From: Gamarada debralockiae
Lineage: Eukaryota; Ascomycota; Leotiomycetes; Helotiales; Hyphodiscaceae
Assembly: GCA_002803225.1 (NCBI GenBank)
Contig: NXFV01000488.1
Location: 122,594-186,593, forward strand
Direction of reading: 5' to 3'
DNA length: 64,000 nt
A program made the translations under genes and the position numbers. Below, piece after piece: positions 45,989 through 56,964 of this stretch (positions within the stretch are counted from its first letter, which is position 1; each line of letters starts with the position of its first letter). The notes beneath the pieces are model-generated. The model was given only the letters and a program-made list of their open reading frames with translations, was not told where the DNA came from and made no database searches.

Positions 45989-47745
45989 TTACTTCACCTC
46001 AACCTCCGGTTTCCTACTCCTAAACAAAACCTTCTGCCTCGAATTCGGACTCGTTCCCAATCCATACTTAATATGCTGCACCTTCTTCTGTTCCTCGGGC
46101 AACTTCCAATCATAATACATCAACATATGCGCCAACAATAGTTTCAACTCATTACTCGCAAAGAAGCGACCAGGACAAGCATGGTGACCATGTCCGAAGA
46201 CTGTGATTTCGGGGCTCGTAGTCACGAATTGATATTTGTTTTCGGCGCCTGGAGCATCCCGGAGTCTGAGGAAGCGGTGCCCGTCGAAGGTTGTGGGATT
46301 GTTGTAGATGGCGGGGTCGTGCATGGGTGTTGGTCCGATTGAGACGTAGGTTCCGGATGGGATATAGGTGTTGTCTGAGAGGGTTATGGGGGCTTTGGCT
46401 TGTCGGGGCATGTTGACTTTTCACATCAGCCAGGATATTATATGATCACCAATCGACCAAACGAGAGCGAAACTTACTCATATTATGCGGATGCAACCTC
46501 ATACTCTCCTTCAAAACACTATCCATCAACTTCAACTTGAAGAGTGTACTCTTTTCCCACCCACCCTCTTCCGTAACAACTCTCTTAATCTCGTCCCTCA
46601 AAAGCGGAATATATTCCGGATTCTCAAGTAAATCGAACATCGCGAACCCCAGTGTATTAGTTGTTGTATGAATCGCTGCCATCGCCAAACTCAACTCCGC
46701 ATTCGCGAAATCGAATTCCTGTCCTTTGGCGCTGGCCGTGAACCAATCCACACTATCCAATACCTTCTTTCTTGGCTTTCCGTCGTTCTCTGCGAGTTCC
46801 TTCCTTCGACGCTCAACTTCGGGGGTGATGAGTTGTTTAGCCAACTTAACTTCTGACCGGATTTTGCGACATTCGGGGAGAAACCAGTGCACGATGGGTC
46901 GGAGTAGCGCGGGCCAGTTATTCAGCGCTTTAGCGGCGAAGAAGGCGTCCACGGTGTACATTACAGAGATGTGTTGCCATTGGGGATTGTTCATGAAAGA
47001 CTCGCCGAGGAAGATTAGGGAGGAGATTCGGGCGACTGATTTGAGGAGGCAGGGGGTAAGGACCGTCTCTTTCCAATCTGGGGCTGGTCCGTAGACGAGG
47101 TTCAGCGTGTTGGGCGTCTCTTTGGCGATGGGCTCGATTGTGAGTGCTGCAAGAGGTTGTGTTAAATTACCGTTGTGATGAAATTAGAGTGAAGAGTTAC
47201 CGAGTGCTTGGGTGAGTTGAGTTCTGACCGCATCTTGGAAGACGGTTTGGTTCACTGAAGTACTGAAAGCGTCGAATCCAGGATACGTTGAAAAGAATTC
47301 CTAAGAGGATTTTAGTCCAGTCTCAAATATAACAAGAGCAAGTGCTGCAAGACATACCTTGGCGATAAAGCTATGAAAATCAAGCCGCTTCTCATTCTTC
47401 ACTTCCTCAATATACTTCGGGGGAAGTATAAGTCGCGGGGTGCTCTTGTCATTCAGTCGAAATGGACCTCCTTTGGCCTGGACATTAAGATTAGCTCAGA
47501 AACCCACTTCGTGACATGAGGGCACTCACCAAAGCCACGCCTCTCGCCATAATCTCTCCAGCCGATTCAGTAAATTTATTCTTCGCTTCCGCGTCCCATT
47601 TCTCGTTTGCTATGGGATATTGGGAGAGGGCTCTCCAAGCACGGAATTCATTGAAGAGATGATTCGCTATTATGACAAGAAGGACGGCACCAATGGCCAG
47701 GCCAACTTTGGCAGTGATGCTGTCACTATGAATGAAGGCTTCCAT
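45989..47745 (-). CDS. Cytochrome P450 monooxygenase, ent-kaurene-oxidase-like class
   Basis: Five exons (47745-47530, 47477-47358, 47300-47201, 47146-46478, 46416-45989) give 510 residues with matching phases. A membrane anchor (VGLAIGAVLLVIIANHLF) lies at residues 14-32, so the enzyme should sit in the ER membrane facing the cytosol. The I-helix reads AAIHTTTNT, the K-helix KESMRL, the aromatic region NMINMPRQA, and the heme loop FGHGHHACPGRFFASNELK with the Cys ligand. HACPGRFFA and the I-helix form are characteristic of fungal P450s related to ent-kaurene oxidases and other terpenoid or toxin-pathway oxygenases; the substrate is unknown. It is divergent from an intact SDR gene about 1.0 kb away, which could act on its product. 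No terpene cyclase or PKS is in the window. Start at 47745 is preferred over 47781 because the anchor then lies close to the N-terminus. Confidence 0.9.
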
Positions 47746-48757
47746 GGTGAAAGACCAAACAAGCTCGATACAAGATTGCAATAGATTCGAGTTGGATAAT
47801 CAGAGAGTTGGCATATGCTGAGAGTTAAACAGACTTTAAGGTCTTCTTATTATAAGCTCATGAGATTGTTGACCTGAATTTCCAATGCGAAGGCCGGGAT
47901 AGGTCTTGAAGCCCAACTGCGAATGTGACACTAAATCTTAAAATCCTTATCTTCATCCGATGAATGAATCGACATGAGGATCGGCACTTCGCGAACACGT
48001 TTCATTCTCTCTCACTGCCTTTCAAATATCTATTTTCACCCTTGGAAACTCTGCCAGAGCAATTGTGAGACGCAGGTGGGGTTCTCGCATTCTCGAATCG
48101 AATACGAATCCGAGGTGGAACTCCCCTTTTCGACATATCGCGGACGCGATTGGCTCGGCACTGCTGAACACTACCAATGCCGGCTCAATGTCAACGTTTA
48201 ATTTGTGGGTAACTCAGGGGCCGGAGATGGATGTCAACGCAAACGGTTGCTTGCAGATTTGCAACGCAGATCCGCTGCTCGTACCCCCTCCCCTCTTCTT
48301 AAATACTTGAATAGTAGGCCCACTATTACAAGTATTTAAGGAGGGGGGGGATTCCCGCATTTGACACTTCACATGTGCAGTCCAAGGCCAATTGTCAGTT
48401 GACCTCTCCACCTTTGACAGCTTTGGCGGATGTTGGCTAATCCGCTAGACGTGTGTTGGTGTGAGCAGGGAGTCGAAGAGGAGACGTTCGGCTACCAGGG
48501 GGAGCCGTGCAGAATTTGATGAATATGGCAACTACTCTCCGAGTGGCCAAGCCTCGTCATGAGGATGCAACCGACGAGGTCTATGTTAGCCAGTTGATGT
48601 TGATGGCCGCCGAAAGGGACGATTCTTGTCCAAATGCGTTCATATATGAAGCTCTTCTCTACCTTTTCCGCCCTGTACTGTAGTGATGGATTAATTTGCA
48701 CACCTAACCGATAAATCCACTCACTTGTCATTTTACAACCTGACTCCAATCCTAGAA
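47746..48757. promoter_or_regulatory. Divergent P450/SDR intergenic region
   Basis: About 1 kb between the two divergent start codons, holding a strong foldback at 48282-48352. Short frames here are not convincing genes. No specific operator was identified. Confidence 0.4.
48282..48352. repeat. Foldback (imperfect inverted repeat)
   Basis: Two arms of about 33 bases meet almost without a loop near 48318. The inner parts read TTAAATACTTGAATAGT and ACTATTACAAGTATTTAA, inverted copies with one base of offset, and the outer parts are C-rich (CCCCTC) against G-rich (GAGGGGGG). The structure could be a tiny foldback element or an RNA hairpin. It lies between the divergent P450 and SDR genes. Confidence 0.75.
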
Positions 48758-49767
48758 ATGTCCTCCGCAAAGATAATGGAAGGCAAATTCCACGCCATAA
48801 CGGGAGCCGGTTCTGGAATTGGGCGGGCAACAGCAATTCGATGCGCCGAGCTTGGGGCAGCTGGCATGACTCTGTGCGACCTCAGTGTTGAGGGGTTGGA
48901 AGTGACCAAGAAGCTGATGTGTGTACGTGATTCGCTTGACTCTCTTCAACACACTAATCATTTCCAGAGCTGAGAAATATGCCACGAAGGTGGTGATACG
49001 TCAAGTGGATATCGCCCTGGCAGATGAAGTAGATACCTGGATCTCAGACGCGGTGAAAGAATTCGGCCGTCTTGATGGAGCTGCGAATGTGGCGGGACTG
49101 TCGAAGAGGAAGCCGGATACCACGAGTGCTAATATCGTGAGTGATCTACTCTCCACTTCAAATCCGAAAGAAATTGATAGCAATGATAGGTTGAAGAAGA
49201 TTGGGACAGGACAGTAGCAGTGAATCTCACAGGCACCATGCACTGCATGCGAGCCCAACTAAACCTCATCACTCGACCCGGCGGCTCAATCGTCAACGTC
49301 TCAAGCGGAGCTGGCATGAAAGGCATACCAGGCATGCCCTCATACTCAGCAACTAAATGGGGAATGAGAGGTTTGACGAAAACAGCTGCTGCGGAGTTTG
49401 GTCCTGCGGGCATTCGGATCAATACTGTCATGCCGTGAGTACGATTTCATCTTGTTCCCGTTCATTTTGGGATGCTTCTAAATTGAAGTGATCTGATGAG
49501 AAAAAGAGGCCCAATTCACAGCGGTGAGAGCCTCGACAAAGCGATCGCGGCAGGACTGGTGGATCCAACAGTCATTGCTGCTGGGACTATGATGAAGAGG
49601 ATGGGTAGGGTGGAGGAGTGTGCGAAGGTTTTGGCGTTCTTGATGAGTGATGATGCTTCGTATATTACTGGAGGTATGGCTTCCTATCCATGTTATTGGT
49701 TGAAATGAGAGTTGGCTAACTCGGATCAGCTGATATTGCTGTTGATGGTGGTGCTTCGGCGGTTTGA
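48758..49767 (+). CDS. Short-chain dehydrogenase/reductase (classical SDR)
   Basis: Five exons (48758-48918, 48968-49136, 49190-49434, 49507-49673, 49730-49767) give 259 residues, standard for a classical SDR, and every phase fits. Motifs: nucleotide-binding TGAGSGIG (residues about 13-20), DLS after strand 2, NVAG, the catalytic Ser in VNVSSGAG, YSATKWG (YxxxK), and the C-terminal IAVDGGASAV. Asp in CDLS suggests NAD(H) preference. It is soluble and probably cytosolic, oxidising or reducing a hydroxyl or keto group. An upstream in-frame ATG at 48725 would add eleven residues; the start at 48758 better matches family length. The divergent P450 suggests a two-step oxidation module (inference). 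Confidence 0.9.
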
Positions 49768-49970
49768 TAGTATCCACCTACAATTGCTGAAGAAGGCACT
49801 TGCCAGGTTTCACTATTAGAGATGAATAGGTGTTTTTGTGATAAACAAGTGGACATGAATTGACAATTGACAATTATTAAATTAGTGCGGCATATGAATC
49901 GCCTTTCTAGGTACTTAACTCCCTTTCCGTTTTTTAATTCCCACCCGGATTTCCCTTCCCATGCAGCAAA

Positions 49971-51823
49971 TCAAGCTGCTGCTGCTGTTGTCGTAACAGT
50001 AGCAGTAACAGTTTCCTTCTCCTTCACGGTCTCAGTGACCGTAATGAAAACCGTCTCCTTGCCCCCAGATCCTCCATTTGGTATTGGGATGATGGTCAGC
50101 CCATCCCCTCCTGATCCAGCCCCTCCTGTTATGATCGTCGATATTTCAGGTGATGGCGTAGGGTCTGGCTGCTGAGGGGACGGCGCTCTTGATTTTGATT
50201 TTGTGACGGTGACGTAGGCAGTAGATGTGAAGTGCGATTGAACCGTCGTTGTAATCATGCCCTCAGACGTTGGGGATGGTGATGGTGCTGCTGTGGTGGC
50301 TGCTGGTTCTGGGGCGGGGTTGGAGGTGGTGGGAGCTTGGATCGAGATTGTTGTCTCTGATACGGCGGGTGTTTGTGAGGGAGTTGACTCAACCGATGAC
50401 GAGGGAGGGGCCTCGGGTGCTGGAGTTTGACTCGATGGTGTTGGAGTGATTGCAGGAGACGGAATAACGACCGCAGGGGTGGAGCTCGGCGTCCCCAATG
50501 TCAATGATCCCAGAACTGTTGTCTGCCCATCAGTGGACGCAGGAGCCACGACGCTACTACCCAAAACCTTTGCTGCCTCTCCCTTATCTGTGCACTCAAC
50601 CACCACACCCTGTGTATTGTTCATCGGCATGGCGAAACATTCCGTCCCAGCAGAGCAAACATTTGTGATGACGAAGCTCCCTGCCGAGTTGCAGTTCCCC
50701 ACATTTCCTGATATGCATGCAATATCTCCAGATGTGCAGGGCGAGGAGAAGTTGAGTGTCGAGAAGAGATTGTTGTAGCCTTGGGCTTCGGCGAGGTTGG
50801 AGCTAAATTGGGCGGGGGAGATAGAGGTAGCGGTTACGAGAGATGTAGGTAGGGTTGTTGGTATCTGCGTGATGGTTGGGGTTGGGATTGGAGTAGTGAC
50901 GGCACCCGCAGATAACGGGGAAAGTATAGTTGTGCTGGTAGCTAAGGAAGATACACCAGTTGAAATGACTGTCGTTTGGTTCGGTGATTGGAAACCCGCC
51001 GATGCTGCAAGAGACGATAATTGGCTGGCTGTTGTAGCGGGCGGAACGATTGAGCTGGTATTATTGAGTGTGAATCTTGGTACAGAGCTCGCTGAGCTGG
51101 TAGAGAAGGAGAAAAGAGTGTGGGAGCTTGGCGTGGGAGTGCCTGTCGTCGGTTTTGGAGACACTAAGCCATCGCCAGTTGCGGAGCTGGGGTTGCTCGG
51201 AACAGTGATCGTGGCGAATGACGAGGTGCTAGGGGTTTTGGTCTCAGACTTCGTGATTGCAGAACCTGTGGGGGTTACTCTATCTCCAGTAACTTGTATA
51301 TCTGGCTCAGACGAGGTCGCACTGTTGCCGGGCGAAAGCAGTCCATTCGGCTTGGCGGGGGAAGGAGATATAGATGAGCTGCTCGAGGACTGAGAAGTGA
51401 CGAGTGTCGAATCAGAAGTCGAGGGTGTTTGTGAAGCTTCCCGGGAGTTTGATGAGCTCGATTTGCTTACAGATGGTTCGACAGTCGAGGATGATGGCGA
51501 CAATAGTGAGAAATTTGAGCTTGATGAGGAGGATGTCGAGATCGATGATAATGTAGGAGTCTGCGTTTTCGTCTTCGATTCGGTAGTGGGACCGACAGGG
51601 ATTATGGTCAGGACATCTGGGACTGAAGAGGAGCTCGAGGTCTCTGAAGTTTGAGTTGTATTCGAAAATGGAACGGTTCTCGCGAAGCTTCTTCAGTCAG
51701 GTCTTACTCGACGCGTGGGAGTGGGTTGACCTACTGTCTCCGCTCTGCATCTCTCCGCAGCGGACCAGCCGCACTTAGAACTGCAAAGAAAAGCGCGCTT
51801 GAGACAAGCTGAGAGATTTTCAT
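49971..51823 (-). CDS. Secreted Ser/Thr-rich protein with CBM19-like chitin-binding domain
   Basis: Two exons (51823-51735, 51687-49971) give 601 residues. A signal peptide, MKISQLVSSALFFAVLSAAG, opens the protein. A mucin-like Ser/Thr/Pro region fills residues 30-270 and should be heavily O-glycosylated. A compact Cys-rich domain follows: the six Cys lie in SSPCTSGDIACISG, GNCNSAGSFV, NVCSAGTECFAMP and VVVECTDKG, the pattern of CBM19 (PF03427), seen at the end of yeast chitinases. A second Ser/Thr/Pro-rich tail ends in ETVTATVTTTAAAA; there is no clear GPI signal or chitinase domain. Binding of chitin in the cell wall is the likely role. The first intron has a so-so acceptor (CTGAAGAAG), so the signal-peptide exon is slightly less certain than the rest. 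Confidence 0.8.
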
Positions 51824-53051
51824 TTTTTTCTAAATTGTCGATGGACTGTTGTGACGTGCGGTATTATTTGATCCCGTGACCTGGTGGGCTTTCTGAGATG
51901 CCGCTTGGGCGACAACGGTACTTTTATGGCGATCGAGCTGATAGATATTAAAGCTTTGAACCTTATAATTTCAAACAGAGACAGCAAAAATGAACGATGA
52001 AAGAATCAAAGAACGACAGAGGAAAGACAGAGATTGCTTGGTATGAAGGAACGGCCACGGACGGAATCAAAGAGAGACGATGAAGAATTGAGAATCAGGA
52101 GTCCTTTCGAGGCGACTGCATGATATGTAGCATCCGGCATTCGAGTGCCAGAATGAAAGGTCGTGAAGAATCAACCAAGTTCTTACTAACAATGCCTTTG
52201 TCTGGACCACTGGATCTGCACTTGTCTTTCCTTGCGATCTCAAGCGTCGCATCGTGGCGGCTCAAGAAATGAAACCGAGTGCAAACGAAGAATAAAGAAA
52301 ACAATTGTCGGAGAAGATTTAGAGTTGGAAGTGTGAGGTTCCGCGAGCCAGTCGATAGTTCTTGGGTCGCAGTAGTTGAAAACTTGAAGGTCGGCGGCTA
52401 GGAGATTTGTTTGAGGGTGGCGCGTTCGAGACGCGAGGCGCGTTTTGATTGGCTGGCCACAATCTGGTGAGAGACATGGTCGAGATGTCGAATGGGAGCC
52501 GTGACTGGATAAAAATATGAAACGAAGGCGACTTTTAAGATTAGAGAATGGCTAATAAGCGTAAACGCGCGGAACAAGAGAAATAGAAGCCAGAAGCGCG
52601 GCCCAGCATCCAGTATGATTCCATGTCTCGTGATCTGAGGTCTGATTCGACAGGTGAAAGGCCAAAGTTTGAGCCTCGGAGACGGATCAAATCCCACTGG
52701 CCAGTCAGCGATTGATGAAGACATCCGATATGAGGTAGGATTTGCGGAGGCTATGGAGGAGTTGTCACGTGATAGCTACCACCACGTGTGAATACGTAGA
52801 CCTCCACCTAACTCTGTCCCAGCGAAGCTGCAAGTTGTCTGATCCTGAATAGTTGGTCCATAGTTATCTTCAAATATTGTTTCGTTATTCGTTGCCAAAG
52901 GGTGTGCCAGCTAATACTACCGTACCCCGCATCTTGTACAACCACACTACCTTCCTCGCTCTGGTATCAATCGAATTTGTTCCCAATCTTGTATAAACCC
53001 AAGATCGGTGTTCTCCCAAAGCTGATGCGTGAACAGCAAGGAATAGTAGCC
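51824..53051. promoter_or_regulatory. Divergent intergenic region
   Basis: About 1.2 kb between two divergent genes. No domain-bearing frame is seen. An open frame from 52902 continues into the next gene and may be its 5' leader or extra N-terminus. Confidence 0.35.
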
Positions 53052-54020
53052 ATGTCTGCCGCAGATTTATCAGCTCGGTTGAATACCTTGGATCTTGGTC
53101 GATCACAAGCAGAAGAAACTCGAGTCAAGGACGACGAGATCAAACATATAAGAGCAAATCCCAAGACAGAAAGCCGTGGTTCCAAGAATGCAAGGGAGGG
53201 TTCTCGCTCCCCAACAACTAGAGAGTCAACCTGGGCGAAAGACGCCGCTCTTCCACCTCCAATCCGAAGGGCCTCGTTCGATTTTCAGCCAAGCTCACCA
53301 AATTCCACCAAGAACAGAAGCCCAAGAAATCGCAAGAAAAGGGCCAATAGCGCAACGTCTCTAGCCCAAGCTTCTACAGCAGTCCCGACCAAGTTGCAAG
53401 AGCCAAATCCTCGGCCTAAATTCGCCTACGTCGTCGAGGCACGAAGGGAAGCCGGAAAGTCCCCCGATGAAGAGAAGATTATCGGCGTATTCTCAACCCT
53501 TTTCACCGCAAATGAAGCCGCAATTGCTTTCGCAGAAAAGAGCGGTATCCCAAGCGGCGATGTTGTGGACATTGTAAGCAGCTTCACCTACGCCGGGCAA
53601 GGAGCTACGACAAGGGGACGGGCCACGAGGCGAATTTGGCCGGACGGAAAGTCTGAGATTCGGCCTCGCAGCGTGAACGGCAAGTTTACCTGGATCAAAG
53701 TGTTACGTAAAGAGCTTCTCATCCCTTCGACAACGCCTTCAACTACCAGAACCAGTGTCTTGGAGACAGGAAATCAGGAGGTATATTTGGCATTGGATAA
53801 GTCTGAGAGTGGACTTTTCGTGGCCGGCGCATTTTGGACAAAGGAAGAGGCTTGGGAAGCGTGTCAGAAATACTGGACGCAGTTGTCGTATTGTTGGGAG
53901 GGAGAGAAGAGAGGTGAGTGGGCTGATGAAGGAGGAATGATGCATGCTAAAGGTGTTATTGGGGGATTTCCCCACCACTGGTTCGTGACGCCGTATCGCC
54001 TCGATGAGATCATTGGATGA
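53052..54020 (+). CDS. Conserved hypothetical protein, intronless
   Basis: From the ATG at 53052 the frame gives 322 residues; it stays open upstream to 52902 (372 residues), but MSAADLSARLNTLDLG looks like the natural start. Residues 20-125 are polar and probably disordered, with basic clusters (NRKKRANS, SPRNRKK). The rest is globular: FAYVVEARREAGKSPDEEKIIGVFSTLFTANEAA and then VYLALDKSESGLFVAGAFWTKEEAWEACQKYW are two similar units in which a property of the protein is followed by ANEAA/EEAWEA, suggesting an internal duplication. KFTWIKVLRKELL and HHWFVTPYRLDE close the domain. I do not recognise the family, and no catalytic motif is apparent. Confidence 0.7.
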   Translation: MSAADLSARLNTLDLGRSQAEETRVKDDEIKHIRANPKTESRGSKNAREGSRSPTTRESTWAKDAALPPPIRRASFDFQPSSPNSTKNRSPRNRKKRANSATSLAQASTAVPTKLQEPNPRPKFAYVVEARREAGKSPDEEKIIGVFSTLFTANEAAIAFAEKSGIPSGDVVDIVSSFTYAGQGATTRGRATRRIWPDGKSEIRPRSVNGKFTWIKVLRKELLIPSTTPSTTRTSVLETGNQEVYLALDKSESGLFVAGAFWTKEEAWEACQKYWTQLSYCWEGEKRGEWADEGGMMHAKGVIGGFPHHWFVTPYRLDEIIG

Positions 54021-54673
54021 CGAGGATTCGGATGACGTTTCTGTGAATGCAATCGTTTCCTATTGACTACAAATGGACATAATCAAACTGATATCAAATG
54101 GGTTTCCTTACAGAAGTAACTATGACCAAACTTCGAAGAACTTGAACGAGGTCCGCCACGGCTGCAGCCACTGGCGGTCCTAGCACTCTGACCTCCAATC
54201 AAAGCCCATAATTTGGCTTTCAAATATTCGAAAGCTTGACATTCGGAAGGATTGGACTTTGCGGTTAAAGTGTTTTTATATATATAGATAGGACGATGAT
54301 GAGGAAGAGGTCTTGATGACTCGAGACGGAAAAAGTGTCGCGTCAAGCGAAGACCTTGCTTTCTCAAATTTCAACCAAGCTCTCCAATTGTCGATCAACA
54401 CAACATCAGTTTCGAGATAAATCAAACGCGAACTCAGATAAAAGCTTATGTCCTTCGCATATTCGCTATAAAAAGTCGATAATGATTGGTACGAAGCGCG
54501 AGGTCCAAGTGCTCACCTAAGATGGGAATATTTTAGTTCACCCCATTCTCGACCCTGTAGCAGGAGTCTGGGTACTAAATGGCTCTGGTCCTTTCACCTT
54601 TTTGCAGTGGCTTCATTCTTTCTCTAAACTGTTTCAATTTTTTTGAATCAAAGAAAGTGTTCGTGCTTCCAAA
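54021..54673. other. Intergenic, nothing recognised
   Basis: About 650 bases holding the 3' region of the hypothetical gene and the promoter of the LPMO-like gene. No gene is seen. Confidence 0.4.
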
Positions 54674-55417
54674 ATGCAGCTCCTCCTTCCTTTGGCTTTC
54701 TCGATACTCGCGAAGATCTGCGATGCCCATGGAATAGTCACAAATCCTCCAGTTCGAGAACCAGGTCCCGCATCCCTCGCTGCATGTGGTCCATCAATCA
54801 CAGAAATCATCAAAGCAGACAATCAAACCGGCACAGAAGTGTTACACAAAGCTTCCTCAACAGACTCGAAATTCCAACCTGACAAATGCAACATTGCACT
54901 CTGCAAAGGGTTGCAACTCGACGACAATCTCGAAAATGTTCAAAAATACAAGCCTGGACAAGTAGTGGATTTTACAATCTGGACACGGATTCCGCATAAA
55001 GGGTGGGCGAGCGTGGCAATTGTGGATGCAACGACTCCGTATCCTAACTTGCTTGTTGGTGACCCGTTGTTGAACTTTGAAACGGATTCGGTGACCGGCT
55101 ATTCGCACGCGATGGATGAGGATGGAGTGTTGATGGCGCCGGTGGATATGGAGTTCAACGTCACTATTCCGACCAATCTTGGAGATCGTTGTACGAAGCC
55201 GGGGGATTGTGTACGTCCCAATCCAATCTCCGATGGGAGATCAATGGCTAACAGATAACAGGTCTTGCAATGGACGTGGTTTGGTCGCGTCGTCAAACAG
55301 ACTTACGAGTCTTGCATCGACTTCACAGTTACTTCTGAGAAATCACATGACGGTTCTCAGACTGAATGTGAGGAAGTTGCTGATCAGAAGGTCATGGGCG
55401 GAGGAGTGTTCAAGTGA
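54674..55417 (+). CDS. Secreted LPMO-like protein with N-terminal histidine
   Basis: Two exons (54674-55210, 55262-55417) give 230 residues. The signal peptide MQLLLPLAFSILAKICDA should be cut just before His19, so the mature protein begins HGIVTNPPVREPG, as required for the copper-histidine brace of lytic polysaccharide monooxygenases. Further features are AACG, DKCNIALCKGLQLDDN, YKPGQVVDFTIWTRIPHKGWASVAIVD and, after the intron, LQWTWFGRVVKQTYESCIDFTV. HKGWASV supplies a likely second copper His, and seven Cys can form disulfides. The fold resembles chitin-binding type-4/LPMO proteins, but I cannot assign an AA family with certainty. The expected site of action is extracellular, on chitin or a wall glucan. 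It is close to the CBM19-like protein, fitting a wall-related block. Confidence 0.72.
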
Positions 55418-55518
55418 TTCGGTCTTTCAGGATCGCAGGGGGCAGTGGTATATGGCGGCATCGCTTTACAGATGGTGATCCGCGGTGTAGTAACTTCTTG
55501 GAACTGGTCATAAAAAGT

Positions 55519-55538
55519 ATCGATCGAGCTCGATCGAT
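55519..55538. repeat. Perfect 20-base palindrome
   Basis: ATCGATCGAGCTCGATCGAT is its own reverse complement and is followed at once by CGGCCGGCCGG, a second palindromic run. It lies about 100 bases after the LPMO-like stop codon, in the probable 3' untranslated region or terminator. Confidence 0.8.
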
Positions 55539-55833
55539 CGGCCGGCCGGCTTGCATATCACTGAATATCATGAGAATCAGATCAGATTCGACAGTTCTTG
55601 TTTATCGGTGCTCATTTTACTCCGTCTTACAAAGCCCTCTAAGTTATCCTAATGCCTATTGGACGGTTAATCCATCATGGTCTAAGTACCTTGTGGCTCG
55701 CTTTCATTCTCATAGCAAGTCATCTGCCTTCCTAACAATACTCTCTAGGAAGCCATAGTCTCTTTTCTCCTTATATCTCATTTCATAAAACAAGTGTTTA
55801 CAACTACCATTCCTGACTCATCAACCTCTAACA

Positions 55834-56313
55834 ATGAATGACCTCGCAACCATCAAGTCTACAACCCTAACAATCCTCTCCATCCTCAGCGACGCCTCTA
55901 AATCAATTGACTCCATCTCCCCCTTCCTTCACCCATCCTTCACTGTTTCCCAAGACGACAACCCACCCATCACTGGCTCAGAATCCATAATCACAGCCTG
56001 GAAGAAAGCTAGAGGTGGAGCGCCGGGATTCAAGTAAGTTTTAAACCTCAATGTTTATCTTGCATGATTTGTGTTTATTATCATTTTTCGTTTTGCTATG
56101 AAGAAGATTGATAAGAGTACTAGGTATGAGATGAAGGATTTGGTAGCGAAGGGAAATAAGGTGTGGGTCTGGAGCGAGATTAGTGTACCGGCTGGGGATG
56201 GGATAGGGAAAGAAGGAGTGAAGAAGGATAGTGTGGGCATGTTTACATTTGATGAGGAAGGGTTGTTGTTGGAGATGAGGAATTTGCAGAGGGTTAAGGG
56301 GAAGGTTGGTTGA
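55834..56313 (+). CDS. Small SnoaL/NTF2-like protein
   Basis: Two exons (55834-56033, 56124-56313) give 129 residues. The phase-compatible acceptor is TACTAG at 56118-56123, so the intron is 90 bases. The sequence shows an N-terminal helix pair (IKSTTLTILSILSDASKSIDSISPFLHPSFTV), the ITGSESIITAWKKARGGAPGFKYEMKDLVAKGNKVWVWSEI strand block and a C-terminal DSVGMFTFDEEGLLLEMRNLQRV strand. This order (helix, then curved sheet ending in an acidic strand) is that of SnoaL/NTF2-like proteins, which may be small enzymes or ligand binders. No catalytic residue is assigned. It is cytosolic. It is unusual only in being short. Confidence 0.65.
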
Positions 56314-56964
56314 TGAAAGCTCGAAGTGATCGAGAGTCAAGATGGAAGAAAGGAATACAGGGCGTGGGGGATATATCTAACAGTCTTCAAGAGACAGAGC
56401 ACGAAATCTATGTGTCTATGGAGTTATAATCAATATTCAAATGATCAAGTCTCATCGAGTTTGCTCCTATTCCTAATGACAGACAAAACTATCCAATAAC
56501 TTTCCTCAAAAGTCACGTGCATTGCACAACTTCTCTTTTTATTGCACGTCTGAGAAGCTGAGCAGTCCATTATACGTGCTTCAAATTATATTGGAGATAT
56601 ATACGAGGGTACTAAAGCCAAATAGCTACTCAGCGTCTTTGGGGCCATTTGGACACATCACGTACTAAACCCCCTCTACCACTCAGATCCCGCTGCAAAA
56701 TTTGACAAGAAACTTTGTTGCACGTCGCACTTTTCACCGGTGGAACCTTCCCAAGAAGAAATGTGGTCGTTGCGAAAGGTGATCCTTGTTAAGTGTGGCC
56801 GTCAAGGAAGTTGAAAGTCAAGAAAATGTGAACACACTTTCTGGTTTCAAAACACCCAATAGTAATCACTGTACAAAACGTGTTTCATAAGATTCCGAAT
56901 TTAACCAAATGAAAGCACCAGTATATAAATAGAAAATTTCAAATTCATTGCACTGATTTCAGCC
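56314..56964. other. Intergenic, nothing recognised
   Basis: About 650 AT-rich bases with no supported gene. Confidence 0.4.

Noticed and set aside
50797..51393. Long open frame (198 codons) opposite the Ser/Thr-rich CBM19-like gene
   Set aside because: It is the antisense of low-complexity Ser/Thr/Pro codons, which keep stops rare on the other strand. It has Val/Gly/Glu-rich content with no domain.
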